A DNA stretch of 64,000 nucleotides from Vibrio coralliirubri (GCF_024347375.1 NZ_AP025471.1:744001-808000); one strand, 5' to 3'; counted from the stretch's first letter, positions 8,934 through 17,918 are shown. The notes: generated by a model not told the origin, from the letters alone. Numbers and translations: made by a program.

Positions 8934-9443
8934 CTATGACCGCTTTTTCTTTGTTCGACGGTTTTTTTTCTGCTCCAACTCTTCCAACTTTTTTAGAACG
9001 GCATTCTCGGTTCGTAAGTAGACCAACTCCTCTTTTAGCTCCTCAAGTGTCATTTCATTATCAGGCTTAGTGGTACGTTGAGGTTGCTGTTTCATTGAGG
9101 GTCTTCCTTTCTGGCGCATTTCGAGCCCCTTGATACCGAGCTCATTAAATCGTTTAAGCCAGACAGAGAGTATTCCAGGGGATGAGAGGTTTAATACAGC
9201 GCTAGTGTGCGTGAGAGACCATTCATTCGTCCACATTAAATTCAATGCTTTTCGTTTTGTTTGAGCAGTCGCGGCATGATTAGTTGGTAAAAATGAATCA
9301 GTACCATGGATGGCAAAGACTTGAGCCCAATACCGTATCTGCCTTGAAGAAATTGAATATTGTTTTGCTAAGTAGAGAGATGACGTGCCATCTAAGTATT
9401 GCTTAGCAATGATACATTTTAGCTCTCGGCTATATTTGGACAT
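8934..9443 (-). CDS. IS3-family transposase OrfA (copy 2)
   Basis: A 169-residue protein with two helix-turn-helix segments (about 7-50 and 65-110, IS150-type double HTH) and a C-terminal leucine zipper-like coiled coil (LEELKEELVYLRTENAVLKKLEEL). It recognises the element ends. The end EQKKNRRTKKKRS spans an A8 slippery run that would give the OrfAB fusion by -1 slippage. It starts MSKYSREL, just inside the left inverted repeat. Confidence 0.93.
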   Translation of the reverse strand: MSKYSRELKCIIAKQYLDGTSSLYLAKQYSISSRQIRYWAQVFAIHGTDSFLPTNHAATAQTKRKALNLMWTNEWSLTHTSAVLNLSSPGILSVWLKRFNELGIKGLEMRQKGRPSMKQQPQRTTKPDNEMTLEELKEELVYLRTENAVLKKLEELEQKKNRRTKKKRS

Positions 9444-9492
9444 AAAAAGACCCCCAATAATTGGTGTCCAACTATTGGGGGTCAGTTCACTT

Positions 9493-9506
9493 TCAGTGGC
9501 TTTTTT
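9493..9506. terminator. Right arm of the nap/pha terminator split by an IS
   Basis: TCAGTGGC followed by six T pairs with AAAAAGCCACTGA at 8049-8061. It sits about 50 bases past the phaC stop. On this side of the IS only half the hairpin remains, so phaC transcripts may run into the IS unless the IS ends provide their own terminator. Confidence 0.85.
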
Positions 9507-9552
9507 ATTATCTGACGTTGTGTATCTTTATTATCGAATGTGACTTAACGCC

Positions 9553-11379
9553 CTAAGCTTCGTTTTCTGGCGCTTCTTTCTCTGCGGTCTCTTTATCAAC
9601 CTGCTCTTGATCGACAATCGGCAGCACCTGTTTTACATAGTTGCCTGGCGCTTTGCCAATCACAGGATTAAGCTCTGAGCCTTGATTGAAAGGTTCGATT
9701 TTTTCTTCAGTTTCAAAAGCTTGTAGCCACTGATTCCAGTGTGTCCACCAAGACCCCTCATTGTGAGTCGCATTAGTTAGCCACTCGTCCGCCGAGTCAT
9801 CTAGGTTGTCATTCAGCCAGAACCCGTACTTCTTCTTATCTGGGTGGTTAACAATACCCGCAATATGACCAGATTCACCAAGCACGAACGTCTTGTTGCC
9901 ACCGGTATTCAAGGCACCACGGTAAGTCCCCTGCCAAAGCGCGATATGATCTTCTTTGGCTGAAATGAAGTAGCTTGGTATTTTTATCTTATTGAGATCA
10001 ATCCAAACACCGCCCACTTTCACGCCTTTGTCTTGAACCAGTTTGTTTTCTAGATAAAGCTCTCGCAACAAGAAGTTATGACACTTGGCCGCCACGTTTG
10101 TACTGTCACTGTTCCAGTACAGAAGATCAAACTCCATCGGGCTGCTGCCTTTGAGGTAGTTATCAATGTAGTAGTTCCAGTACAGACTGTTTTCACGAAG
10201 CAAACTGAACGTCACGCTCAATGAGCGACCATCCATATAGCCTTTGCCATCGTTCTGCTTCTCGATCGCGTTAATGATCGTTTCGTTGATATACGCGCCC
10301 ACCTCACCCGGCTGCGAGAAGTCCAACAAGGTGGTAAAGAAGGTCGCTGTTTTGATGCGCTTTTTCATGCGTTTCGCAGCGTAGTAAGCCACCGTCGAAG
10401 CCAACACCGTGCCGCCAATACAGTAACCCGCCGCATTGATTTGCTCTTTACCTGTGATGTCTTCAATCGCAGCAACGGCTTTAACCACGCCTTCCGTGAC
10501 ATAATCACCAAACTCAGTGTCTTTCTGCGCTTCACCTGGGTTGCGCCAAGACATCATGAATACGCTATGTCCTTGCTCAAGTAACCAGCGCACCATCGAG
10601 TTCTTCTCACGAAGGTCAAGAATGTAGTACTTATTGATGAACGGCGGAACGATCAACAAAGGCGTCGCGTTAACCTGCGGTGTCTTTGGATGATACTGAA
10701 TCAGCTCAAACAGCTCGTTTTGAAAGACAACATCACCTTCAGTGTTCGCAACATCTACACCCAATCGGAAAGCGTTGTTGTTTGTCATGCGGATCTTGAG
10801 TATATCGGCGCTTGCTTCAACGTCTGCTTGTAACTGTTCTAACCCATCGAGAAGGTTTTCACCATTTCGCTCAAGCGTCAGTTTCATCAACTCTGGGTTA
10901 GTCGCAATAAAGTTGCTTGGAGAAAGTGCATTGATTGCCTGACGAGAAAAGAACGCCACTCGCTCTTTGGTTTTTTCGTCAATACCTTCGATCGAGTTGA
11001 TGGTGTCGATATAGCTTTTACTGAATAACAAATAGGATTGTTTGATAAAGCTGTAGAACGGGTCGTTTTTCCACGCTTCATCAATAAAGCGCTTGTCGCT
11101 GCGGTCTTCTGAGATAACACTCTCGGTGTTGCCCATCAGCGCGGCATTCTGCCAGATCTTAAGTTGCTGTTCCCACCATTGAGATTGTAACTGAAGCAGA
11201 ACGGCGGGTTGGTTGGCGGCTTGCACGAAGATTTTTGATGCATCATCAAAGTTCAATTCTTGCATCGCTTGGTTTAGGGGAGATTGCGCGGCTTCCTTGT
11301 TTTGTTCAAAGCTGTCCCACCATTGCTGGTTCGTTTGTTGAAGTTTAACAAGGTAGTCCGAAAAGAAGTGTTGAAACAT
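9553..11379 (-). CDS. phaC: Class I poly(3-hydroxyalkanoate) synthase PhaC
   Basis: A 608-residue enzyme polymerising (R)-3-hydroxyacyl-CoA into PHA granules. The lipase-like box GYCIGG carries the nucleophile C320, and the catalytic partners appear as D477 (SAKEDHIALW) and H505 (GESGHIAGIVNHP). The N-terminal 230 residues are the poorly conserved PhaC_N region, and the C-terminus ends in an acidic tail rich in Glu and Ala. Length fits class I (about 590-610). It is the last gene of phaB-phaA-phasin-phaC, 75 bases after the phasin gene. Confidence 0.95.
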   Translation of the reverse strand: MFQHFFSDYLVKLQQTNQQWWDSFEQNKEAAQSPLNQAMQELNFDDASKIFVQAANQPAVLLQLQSQWWEQQLKIWQNAALMGNTESVISEDRSDKRFIDEAWKNDPFYSFIKQSYLLFSKSYIDTINSIEGIDEKTKERVAFFSRQAINALSPSNFIATNPELMKLTLERNGENLLDGLEQLQADVEASADILKIRMTNNNAFRLGVDVANTEGDVVFQNELFELIQYHPKTPQVNATPLLIVPPFINKYYILDLREKNSMVRWLLEQGHSVFMMSWRNPGEAQKDTEFGDYVTEGVVKAVAAIEDITGKEQINAAGYCIGGTVLASTVAYYAAKRMKKRIKTATFFTTLLDFSQPGEVGAYINETIINAIEKQNDGKGYMDGRSLSVTFSLLRENSLYWNYYIDNYLKGSSPMEFDLLYWNSDSTNVAAKCHNFLLRELYLENKLVQDKGVKVGGVWIDLNKIKIPSYFISAKEDHIALWQGTYRGALNTGGNKTFVLGESGHIAGIVNHPDKKKYGFWLNDNLDDSADEWLTNATHNEGSWWTHWNQWLQAFETEEKIEPFNQGSELNPVIGKAPGNYVKQVLPIVDQEQVDKETAEKEAPENEA

Positions 11380-11454
11380 AACATGACTCCAATAATCGGA
11401 AAATCGCCACCGAGCCTCACAGTAAATATTGCGCTAACTCGATGGCGATTAAAT

Positions 11455-11802
11455 TTATGCAGGTGTAACTGTTTTCAAGTTTTCAGTTGTTAGTGTTTCA
11501 ACATCTTCTTTGAACTCTTTTGCAGCAGCTTGCATTTTTGAGCTATCACTCATCATCTGTTGAGACAATTGAGTTAGCGCTGCTAGTTGCTGGCTGTTGA
11601 ACGCCGTTAGGCTAGTCACGTCTTTGATTTCAGTCACTGCTTTCATTTGCGCTAGACCCATGTTCGTGTAAGTCTGCATTGCATTCATTTGCAGTTCTGT
11701 CATCGTTTGGACGTTCTTTGCAACCAACTTGTTGAACTTTAAGTACGGTTCAAATTGCTTTTCAGTTTGGTCAGTAATTGTTTTGAAAATATCCGTGTAC
11801 AT
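11455..11802 (-). CDS. phaP: Phasin, PHA granule-associated protein
   Basis: A 115-residue, mostly helical phasin_2-type protein: MYTDIFKTITDQTEKQFEPYLKFNKLVAKNVQ... with many Gln, Ala and Thr and few turns. Phasins coat PHA granules, control their size and help PhaC. It lies between phaA and phaC, as in Vibrio PHA operons. It has a good ribosome site (CAGGAGTTACTT). The symbol follows family naming. Confidence 0.85.
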   Translation of the reverse strand: MYTDIFKTITDQTEKQFEPYLKFNKLVAKNVQTMTELQMNAMQTYTNMGLAQMKAVTEIKDVTSLTAFNSQQLAALTQLSQQMMSDSSKMQAAAKEFKEDVETLTTENLKTVTPA

Positions 11803-11932
11803 AAGTAACTCCTGATGAATACATAGTTTAATAAATTTGTGTCACTATCGTTTCAGCCAACGCTCATCGATTAACTCACGATGCTTTGAAAAGCTGATCC
11901 GATATTTAAGCTTGCTACCGATATATCAGGCT

Positions 11933-13147
11933 CTAACCTTCAATACCTTTTAGCAAAACAGCGGTTCCCATTCCTCCACCCACACAGAGTGAAGCAACGC
12001 CATAAGTCGTTTTCTGTTCAAGCATTTCATGGATGAGTGAAACAATAATTCGATTACCTGACGCACCTAAAGGGTGGCCAAGTGCGATTGCACCACCATT
12101 CACATTGACCTTTGGCTTGAACTCATCAAGTGGTAAGTCATGCTGCTCTGACAATTGGTACATTACGCCAAGAGCTTGTGCTGCAAACGCTTCATTCAAT
12201 TCAAACAAATCTACTTCTTCTAGAGTGAGATTCGCCTTATCAAGCGCTTTAGATACTGCTTCTACTGGTCCTAGCCCCATAATCTTTGGGTCCAAACCTG
12301 ACTGTGCGTAGCTGGTCAGTTCCACTAAAGGTGTTAGACCATATTTCGCTACCGCCGACTCAGACGCTAAGATGATTGCGCTCGCGCCATCATTGATGCC
12401 CGAAGCGTTACCTGCCGTAACAGACCCTTCACGGTCAAAAGCTGGACGAAGCTTTTGCAGACCTTCGAATGTCGCGTCTGACTTCGGATACTCATCGGTA
12501 TCAAAAGTGACGGTTTGTCTGCGCTGCTTAACTTCTACAGGCACGATTTGCTCGTTAAACTTACCCGCTTCAATCGCAGCAACGGCTTTCTGTTGGCTTT
12601 CTAAAGCATAGTTATCTTGTGCTAGGCGCGAAATATTCAACGTGTTCGCGATATTCTCAGCGGTCATGCCCATGTGGTAATGATTAAACGCATCGGTTAA
12701 GCCATCACCAACCAGTAAGTCTTTCATTGAGATGTCACCCATTTTGTGACCATTACGAACGCTCGCTGGTACCACAAAAGGAATTTGGGACATCACTTCA
12801 ACGCCAGCAGCAATAACCACTTCAGCATCTTGTGCTTTGATGTGCGCCGCTGCGTCCATCACTGATTTCATGCCGCTTCCGCAAATCATGTTCACACCGT
12901 ATGCTGGTGTTTCTTCAGGAAGCCCTGCATAGATGGAAGCCTGACGAGCAACCCCCATGCCTTGACCTGCCGAAATCACGTTGCCGACGATCACTTCATC
13001 GATCGCATCTAACGAAATATCGACAGACTCAAGTGCACCTTTGATCGCAACGCCAGCCAGCTCACCCGCAGCTACGTTTTTTAGCGACCCGGTAAATGCA
13101 CCAATAGGAGTGCGCTTAGCCGCAACAATAAATACTTTTTCCATCAT
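11933..13147 (-). CDS. phaA: Acetyl-CoA C-acetyltransferase (beta-ketothiolase) PhaA
   Basis: A 404-residue thiolase that condenses two acetyl-CoA to acetoacetyl-CoA, the first step of PHB synthesis. The acyl-accepting Cys is C89 in NMICGSGMKSV, the catalytic His is in GGAIALGHPLGASG and the second Cys in LCVGGGMGTA near the C-terminus. Two adjacent ATG codons exist (13147 and 13144); the second fits the family start MEKVFIV better. It lies 23 bases downstream of phaB and about 130 upstream of the phasin gene. Confidence 0.93.
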   Translation of the reverse strand: MMEKVFIVAAKRTPIGAFTGSLKNVAAGELAGVAIKGALESVDISLDAIDEVIVGNVISAGQGMGVARQASIYAGLPEETPAYGVNMICGSGMKSVMDAAAHIKAQDAEVVIAAGVEVMSQIPFVVPASVRNGHKMGDISMKDLLVGDGLTDAFNHYHMGMTAENIANTLNISRLAQDNYALESQQKAVAAIEAGKFNEQIVPVEVKQRRQTVTFDTDEYPKSDATFEGLQKLRPAFDREGSVTAGNASGINDGASAIILASESAVAKYGLTPLVELTSYAQSGLDPKIMGLGPVEAVSKALDKANLTLEEVDLFELNEAFAAQALGVMYQLSEQHDLPLDEFKPKVNVNGGAIALGHPLGASGNRIIVSLIHEMLEQKTTYGVASLCVGGGMGTAVLLKGIEG

Positions 13148-13170
13148 TCCAATCCCTTCAGTTTCGACAA

Positions 13171-13911
13171 TTAGTGCATGTACAAGCCGCCATTCACAGA
13201 CAATGTTTCGCCTGTAATGTACGCGCCAGATTCACTCGCTAAAAAGCCCACTGCGTCTGCAATTTCAACAGGTGTCGCTAAGCGTTTCATCGGGATTTGG
13301 TTCTTGATTGAATCCAGTACTTCAGGCTTCATTTGCTCAACCATAGGCGTTGCTGTGTAGCCAGGAGCAATTACGTTCACGGTTACGCCGCTACGAGCGC
13401 CTTCCGCAGCCAATGCTTTAGAGAAACCAATCATTCCAGCTTTTGCTGCCGAGTAGTTAGTTTGTCCAAATTGGCCTTTAAGACCATTGACGGAAGAGAT
13501 GTTGATGACACGGCAGTTACCCTTTTCACACATAGGAGCGAACAAAGGTTGAGTCACGTTGAACAAACTGTTTAAGTTCGTTTCGATAACCTCTTTCCAC
13601 GCTTCGGCATCCATCTTTTTAAAGACGCTATCACGTGTAATACCTGCGTTATTGACTAGAACATCCACCGTGCCTTCTTCTTCTAACAACTTGCTTAAGC
13701 TCAGCGCACATTCCGCAGTATTGGTAACATCTAATTCAAACAATCTCACTTGATCTTCGGTGAATTGTTTTTCGTTAAACCAATCCAAGGCACATTGGTA
13801 ATTTCCAGTAAAATAAGTCGCGATAACACGATAGCCGTCTGCAACTAATTTAGAAGAAATTGCTGAGCCGATACCGCCTTTTGACCCTGTAATTAAAGCA
13901 AGCTTTTTCAT
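13171..13911 (-). CDS. phaB: Acetoacetyl-CoA reductase PhaB
   Basis: A 246-residue short-chain dehydrogenase that reduces acetoacetyl-CoA to (R)-3-hydroxybutyryl-CoA with NADPH. It has the nucleotide-binding TGSKGGIG near the start, NNAG in the middle, and catalytic Ser (INISSVNG) and YxxxK (YSAAK). The start MKKLALITGS at 13911 is preferred because GGA lies 7 bases upstream; a longer start at 13923 has its GGG directly against the ATG. It is the first gene of the PHA operon. An IS903-group element begins about 105 bases upstream. Confidence 0.92.
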   Translation of the reverse strand: MKKLALITGSKGGIGSAISSKLVADGYRVIATYFTGNYQCALDWFNEKQFTEDQVRLFELDVTNTAECALSLSKLLEEEGTVDVLVNNAGITRDSVFKKMDAEAWKEVIETNLNSLFNVTQPLFAPMCEKGNCRVINISSVNGLKGQFGQTNYSAAKAGMIGFSKALAAEGARSGVTVNVIAPGYTATPMVEQMKPEVLDSIKNQIPMKRLATPVEIADAVGFLASESGAYITGETLSVNGGLYMH

Positions 13912-14016
13912 TAATGGTTCCATCCCTTACAAGCAATTAAATAACAATGATGTTAATAAGATAATGTCTTAGTTGATAATTAAAATTTACGTTTTGCTTT
14001 AATTAAACCCTACAGC

Positions 14017-15070
14017 GGCTTTGTTGCGTAATTAAATTTAGAGATAGAGCCAACCCGTTTCGCTTGTTTCTTAGTCAATACGACAAGTTTCAGGCATACC
14101 TAACCCAGTAAGCTTGTTCAACGCTTTTATCATCGCGTAAGTTTCACCCACCTGGGCATTGTAATTTCTTAAGCTCAGTTTCCCTCCTAGCAACTGTTTA
14201 ACTCGATACATCGCTGTTTCTGAGAGTGAACGTTTGTGGTATCCATACCGCTCTTTCCAATACTTATTTGAGTCGTATAATTTCTGGCAACCCACGGCGA
14301 AATTTCGAGGGTGACCACGCTCCCAGAAGGCAGCCCCTTCTCTTGGGGGAATAAGCGCAATAGCTCCCTTAATCTTAATAGCAGCGTGACACGCTCTCGT
14401 GTCGTAAGCGCCATCACCAGACACCTCAAGGATACTTCGGCGTGTTTGTTTCAGTAAGTTCGGGAGTACTTCTCCATCTGTAACCGTCGATAAACTTAGC
14501 TCGGCGGCAATGATCTCATGAGTGTTGGTATCGACTGCAATATGCAGCTTTCGCCAGACTCTACGCTTGCCATCCGTCCCATGTTTTTTGACTTTCCATT
14601 CACCTTCGCCATAAACCTTAAGGCCAGTAGCATCAATGGCTAGGTGCTGTATCGCTCCTCTCGTTTTAGTCTTAAATGAAACCTCAACTTGCTTGGCTCT
14701 ACGACTGATGCAGGTGTAATGCGGACAACTTAACGGTACATGGGCTAACCTAAATATCGAGTCGATAAATCCTTGCAGCGCTCTCAATGGCATAGAAAAA
14801 ACTCGTTTGACCATGAGTGCTGTCGTGATAGCTAAATCACTGAACCGACGCGGCCTACCGCGCTTATTCTGTTTGCTTTGCGCCCATCCGCTTATTGCTT
14901 CTTCATCAATCCAAAAAGTCAGAGAACCACGGTTAATGAGTGATCGGTTGTATTGCTTCCAGTTGGTTGTTTTATAACGAGGCTTAGGCATAGGACTACG
15001 AGATAGAGTGGAGGTAGCTGATCAGATCGTAGGTTCTTGATTTAGTTCCATTGAATTACGCAACAAAGCC
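14017..15070 (-). mobile_element. IS5-family (IS903-group) element, copy A, complete
   Basis: A 1054-bp element bounded by perfect inverted repeats GGCTTTGTTGCGTAATT (14017-14033) and its complement (15054-15070). This terminus closely resembles IS903. One transposase gene runs on the minus strand. IS903 elements make 9-bp target duplications, but the flanks CCCTACAGC and TCTCTAAGC do not match, suggesting rearrangement after insertion or recombination with another copy. Confidence 0.95.
14071..14991 (-). CDS. IS5-family (IS903-group) transposase, copy A
   Basis: A 306-residue DDE transposase clearly related to the IS903 transposase throughout: TNWKQYNRSLINRGSLTFWIDEEAI, MVKRVFSMPLRALQGFIDSIF, IDATGLKVYGEGEWKVKKHG, WRKLHIAVDTNTHEIIAAELS, SGDGAYDTRACH and YHRRSLSETAM-like YHKRSLSETAMYRVKQLLGG. 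The catalytic Asp, Asp and Glu lie in IDATGLK, GDGAYD and SLSETAM. The reading frame is intact. Confidence 0.95.
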   Translation of the reverse strand: MPKPRYKTTNWKQYNRSLINRGSLTFWIDEEAISGWAQSKQNKRGRPRRFSDLAITTALMVKRVFSMPLRALQGFIDSIFRLAHVPLSCPHYTCISRRAKQVEVSFKTKTRGAIQHLAIDATGLKVYGEGEWKVKKHGTDGKRRVWRKLHIAVDTNTHEIIAAELSLSTVTDGEVLPNLLKQTRRSILEVSGDGAYDTRACHAAIKIKGAIALIPPREGAAFWERGHPRNFAVGCQKLYDSNKYWKERYGYHKRSLSETAMYRVKQLLGGKLSLRNYNAQVGETYAMIKALNKLTGLGMPETCRID

Positions 15071-15237
15071 TCTCTAAGCTTGTTTCAAGAATAATGCAAT
15101 GTGGGAATTTGAAATGATTGATCACGAGAATAATAACAAATCTCTTATTAGAAATTAATAAATGGTTCCTAATGGTTCTATATGATCTTCAATATAATTA
15201 ACGTTCTAAATGGGGAAGATGAGCATTATGAATAGAC

Positions 15238-15265
15238 AAAAAAGCCCACTCAATCTATGAGTGGC
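15238..15265 (-). terminator. Rho-independent terminator for the gene at 15303-15977
   Basis: On the minus strand CCACTCA...TGAGTGG forms a stem with a 5-base loop, followed by GC and six T. It lies about 40 bases after the stop codon. Confidence 0.75.
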
Positions 15266-15302
15266 CTTAAGTAAATAGCATTAATAAATTGAGCGTGGGA
15301 TC

Positions 15303-15977
15303 TTACTTCGTAAATATTTCATTTGTATTTACATCAAGATAAATTTTGTTTTCAAGGGACAACCCACCACAATAAATAAAATAAACATCTCGATTGCTGT
15401 ACTTAACAGATTTCACCCACCCGCCTAATTCTTCAAAATCACTTGGGGCACACTCCCCCTCAGAGATCAGTTTAGCCACCGAATTACGGAATTTTTCTTG
15501 ATGGATCTTGAGATCATCAGACTTAACCAAATAGGAATCCAATATCTCTTTGCTTTCTTTTTCCGAAATAATGACTTCATCATTCGATAAGCCTGACATA
15601 GAGACCCATTCCGCCGTCTGTGGGCCGCCTTCTTTAAGGACTATATAGTCTGAGATACGTGCCCATTCGCCTTGTTTCTCGAGTACCACCACCTTTTCCC
15701 CTTTATAGAGGTAATCTGTTATCAAGCCATCAATTTCAGGTTGCTCGACCACTTCAAGCTTTCTCTCCAAAACGTAAAATTCCGTCTGCTCGGGTTCAGG
15801 CTGAAGATCCATGATGGGTACAAGGTCAGATTCAGATTGCTCGGTAGCTTCTAACGCCGGCTCTTCCGTTTTCTCTTGTGGGATTGGGTCTTTATTCATG
15901 ACCAAGAAGTAGTATGCCGCTCCTCCCCCTCCGCCCAATATCAACAACACAAGTAAAGCGATCAGCGCTTTTTTCAT
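15303..15977 (-). CDS. Membrane-anchored protein with SH3-like domain, function unknown
   Basis: A 224-residue protein. One N-terminal membrane helix (about 3-24, with a run of five Gly) is followed by an acidic Pro/Glu-rich linker (about 30-65) and a region around YVLERKLEVVEQP...YKGEKVVVLEKQGEWARIS...AEWVSMSGL that resembles bacterial SH3 domains. The C-terminal part has two Cys (GECAPSD and YIYCGG-like FIYCGG) that could pair in the periplasm. The start MKKALIALL at 15977 has GGTGG just upstream; a GTG at 15986 is an alternative. It is monocistronic with its own terminator. I do not recognise a specific function. Confidence 0.7.
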   Translation of the reverse strand: MKKALIALLVLLILGGGGGAAYYFLVMNKDPIPQEKTEEPALEATEQSESDLVPIMDLQPEPEQTEFYVLERKLEVVEQPEIDGLITDYLYKGEKVVVLEKQGEWARISDYIVLKEGGPQTAEWVSMSGLSNDEVIISEKESKEILDSYLVKSDDLKIHQEKFRNSVAKLISEGECAPSDFEELGGWVKSVKYSNRDVYFIYCGGLSLENKIYLDVNTNEIFTK

Positions 15978-16082
15978 CAAATCCACCAGCTCTTCCGTTA
16001 TAGGTATGTCTCAAGTGTACATCAACTCATGCTGCTGCTCATCTATACTCTCAATAGAGCGCACGGTAAGTAGAGGAAAGTC

Positions 16083-16658
16083 ATGAGTTTTTGGGGGAAG
16101 GTTATCATTGTAAGCGTAACTTTGAGTGCCAATGTCGCTCTAGCGAATCATTGTGACCGTGAAAACTGGCAAACACTGTTGGATCGTCAGCTCTCTTTTG
16201 AAGGTCGCTATAATCAGTACACCAAAGAGTTCAACCAAGTTCTATCAACCTACGAATCACAAACATTGTTATCTAAACACTTTAATGAAGAGCAGATCAT
16301 TGAGCTTTGGGCAAAGTACGAAGAAAGGTTTAATGTGCAGCTCAATAGTCATATGAATACCGCGTATGACGTCTCCGAGGTTTTGTTACAACAGGCGTAT
16401 GTTGTGTCTAGTGAACTTGAAGGCGCTGACTCTCTAGCGTATTCATGGCAAGCCGTCGCCAAACACTGCACCAAAGCAAAACTCCCACGCCAGGCAGAAA
16501 GCGCGCAGGTGCACGTCCAAAGCTCACAATCACTCTCCCGAGATCTCCATACACTCAGTGAAAAATTCCGTCAGCTGTCTTCAAAATACCGCAGAGAAGC
16601 GACGATGATTGATGAAGCGCGCCACATAAACCAACCAGTAAACGATGCATCAAACTGA
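16083..16658 (+). CDS. Exported protein of unknown function
   Basis: A 191-residue protein with a clear signal peptide (about 1-21, ending NVALA). The mature part is highly charged, mainly helical and contains two Cys (NHCDRENW and AKHCTKAKL) that may form a disulfide. It starts divergently from the SH3-like gene, 105 bases away, with GAGGAAAG before the ATG. No family is recognised. The tail, rich in Gln and Ser then basic, suggests a coiled or extended structure. Confidence 0.65.
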   Translation: MSFWGKVIIVSVTLSANVALANHCDRENWQTLLDRQLSFEGRYNQYTKEFNQVLSTYESQTLLSKHFNEEQIIELWAKYEERFNVQLNSHMNTAYDVSEVLLQQAYVVSSELEGADSLAYSWQAVAKHCTKAKLPRQAESAQVHVQSSQSLSRDLHTLSEKFRQLSSKYRREATMIDEARHINQPVNDASN

Positions 16659-16927
16659 AATCACCATTAGATTCTCTCACTCGTTCGACTGGACTTTTCC
16701 GATAAATATGCTCAATCCCATTCATAATATTCCAAGAACTCGTTAATCAAAGCTTTATCAATAGGTTGTAAAAGTAATGTGCTATCTATCAACAATGAAG
16801 TTCAATTTCCGACCAATGCAAGCGAGTATGTGAGATATTCATCACAAAATAGATTTACAAACGCCAGAAAATTGTTATCATGAATCTTCATATAACTTAA
16901 TAACAAGAAACATTTTGGCTAGGTAAT

Positions 16928-17170
16928 ATGCAAAAGACTATGGCTTTCAACTGCTTGAGTAACACGGAATGGACTGCAGAGATAAGAGGTAAACTTTTAT
17001 CTGTAGCTAAACACATGGAAGAGTTCGGTTCAGTAAGTGAGCTAGAGCTATGTAAGATATTTGGAGAGACAATTTGGAATGACGGCGTGGATTATCATTC
17101 ACACGCTTTTTCATTCAGAATTAATGCACAAACTGGGGATTGTTCAATCTCTAACTTTAAGTATCACTAA
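16928..17170 (+). CDS. Small hypothetical protein
   Basis: An 80-residue protein, MQKTMAFNCLSNTEWTAEIRGKLLSVAKHMEEF..., with no signal peptide or membrane segment and no recognised family. Support comes from a complete frame, a downstream Rho-independent terminator (17189-17221) and an isolated position consistent with a monocistronic gene. The ribosome site (CTAGGTAAT) is modest. About 270 bases of AT-rich sequence lie upstream without another gene. Confidence 0.6.
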   Translation: MQKTMAFNCLSNTEWTAEIRGKLLSVAKHMEEFGSVSELELCKIFGETIWNDGVDYHSHAFSFRINAQTGDCSISNFKYH

Positions 17171-17188
17171 GTTTTGCACCTATCATAT

Positions 17189-17221
17189 ACGGAGTACCTT
17201 TCACGAGGTGCTCCGTTTTTT
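17189..17221 (+). terminator. Rho-independent terminator
   Basis: ACGGAG-t-ACC / GGT-g-CTCCGT stem followed by a T run, 18 bases after the stop of the small gene at 16928-17170. Confidence 0.8.
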
Positions 17222-17340
17222 ATTGCCTGAAACCTGACACTTAATGGATGATTTTTGACATTGACCGCACTTCTACTTCACGAGTAAACCATTTCGTTTT
17301 CAGCTCATTCTACCGCCGTGTTACTGCTCTGGTTTTTGGC

Positions 17341-17799
17341 CTAATCGGTGTAAATTGGCAGTGGCGCGTTGCCTTTTACTTGTCTTATCGCAAGGTGGGT
17401 ATGAATATCTTTCACGTTAGAGAGCCTTTGAAGTTTTCTTGTAAATGCCTCGTAGGCCATCAAGTTCGGGCTAACCACTTCTAGCAAATAGTCATAAGCC
17501 CCAGATACAACGTGGCAACTGATCACCTCCTCCATCTCTACAACAGCCGCTTCAAACTTATCTATCGACACTTCTTGGTGGTTGTTTAGGCTCACCTCAA
17601 CAAACACACTCATTGCGATGCCGACCTGTTCTCGTGACAAGCTCACGCGATAACCGTCAATAATGCCCTTTTCTTCTAGCCTTTTGACTCGTCTTGCACA
17701 AGGTGAAGGTGATAACCCCACTTCATTAGCAAGTTCAGCCGTGGTTAACCTGCCATCTTTTTGTAGCAGTTCGAGAAGATGTCTATCAATTCTATCCAT
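17341..17799 (-). CDS. Lrp/AsnC-family transcriptional regulator
   Basis: A 152-residue regulator. The N-terminal AsnC-type HTH (LLELLQKDGRLTTAELANEVGLSPSPCARRVKRLEEKGII) is followed by a RAM ligand-binding domain (about 65-150, with VISCHVVSGAYDYLLEVVSPNL). It is divergent from a DMT-type transporter gene 119 bases away. By analogy with other Lrp/transporter pairs it probably senses an amino acid and controls that exporter. The particular amino acid cannot be read from sequence. Confidence 0.85.
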   Translation of the reverse strand: MDRIDRHLLELLQKDGRLTTAELANEVGLSPSPCARRVKRLEEKGIIDGYRVSLSREQVGIAMSVFVEVSLNNHQEVSIDKFEAAVVEMEEVISCHVVSGAYDYLLEVVSPNLMAYEAFTRKLQRLSNVKDIHTHLAIRQVKGNAPLPIYTD

Positions 17800-17918
17800 A
17801 GTAAATACCGAAAATTAGTTAAATCCGTTAATTATCTGGTGAATGTTAGCAGAAATCATCAACGACAGTTCAAGTTGAACCAAAACTTGCCAACCTGTGG
17901 CACACCAACTGTTCCATA

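Larger units (their letters stand above)
8064..9489 (-). mobile_element. IS3-family (IS150-group) element, copy 2, complete
   Basis: A complete 1426-bp element with ends of TG...CA form. The termini TGAAGTGACCCCG and TGAACTGACCCCC (read inward) form an imperfect inverted repeat of about 26 bp, continuing as AAAGTTGGACA and AATAGTTGGACA. It encodes overlapping orfA and orfB on the minus strand. No 3-4 bp target duplication is evident (ATT on the left, CTT on the right). The flanks are the two arms of a terminator stem. Confidence 0.95.

Noticed and set aside
16829..16846. CRP-like TGTGA...TCACA palindrome
   Set aside because: The half-sites are separated by 8 bases instead of the 6 required for a CRP site.
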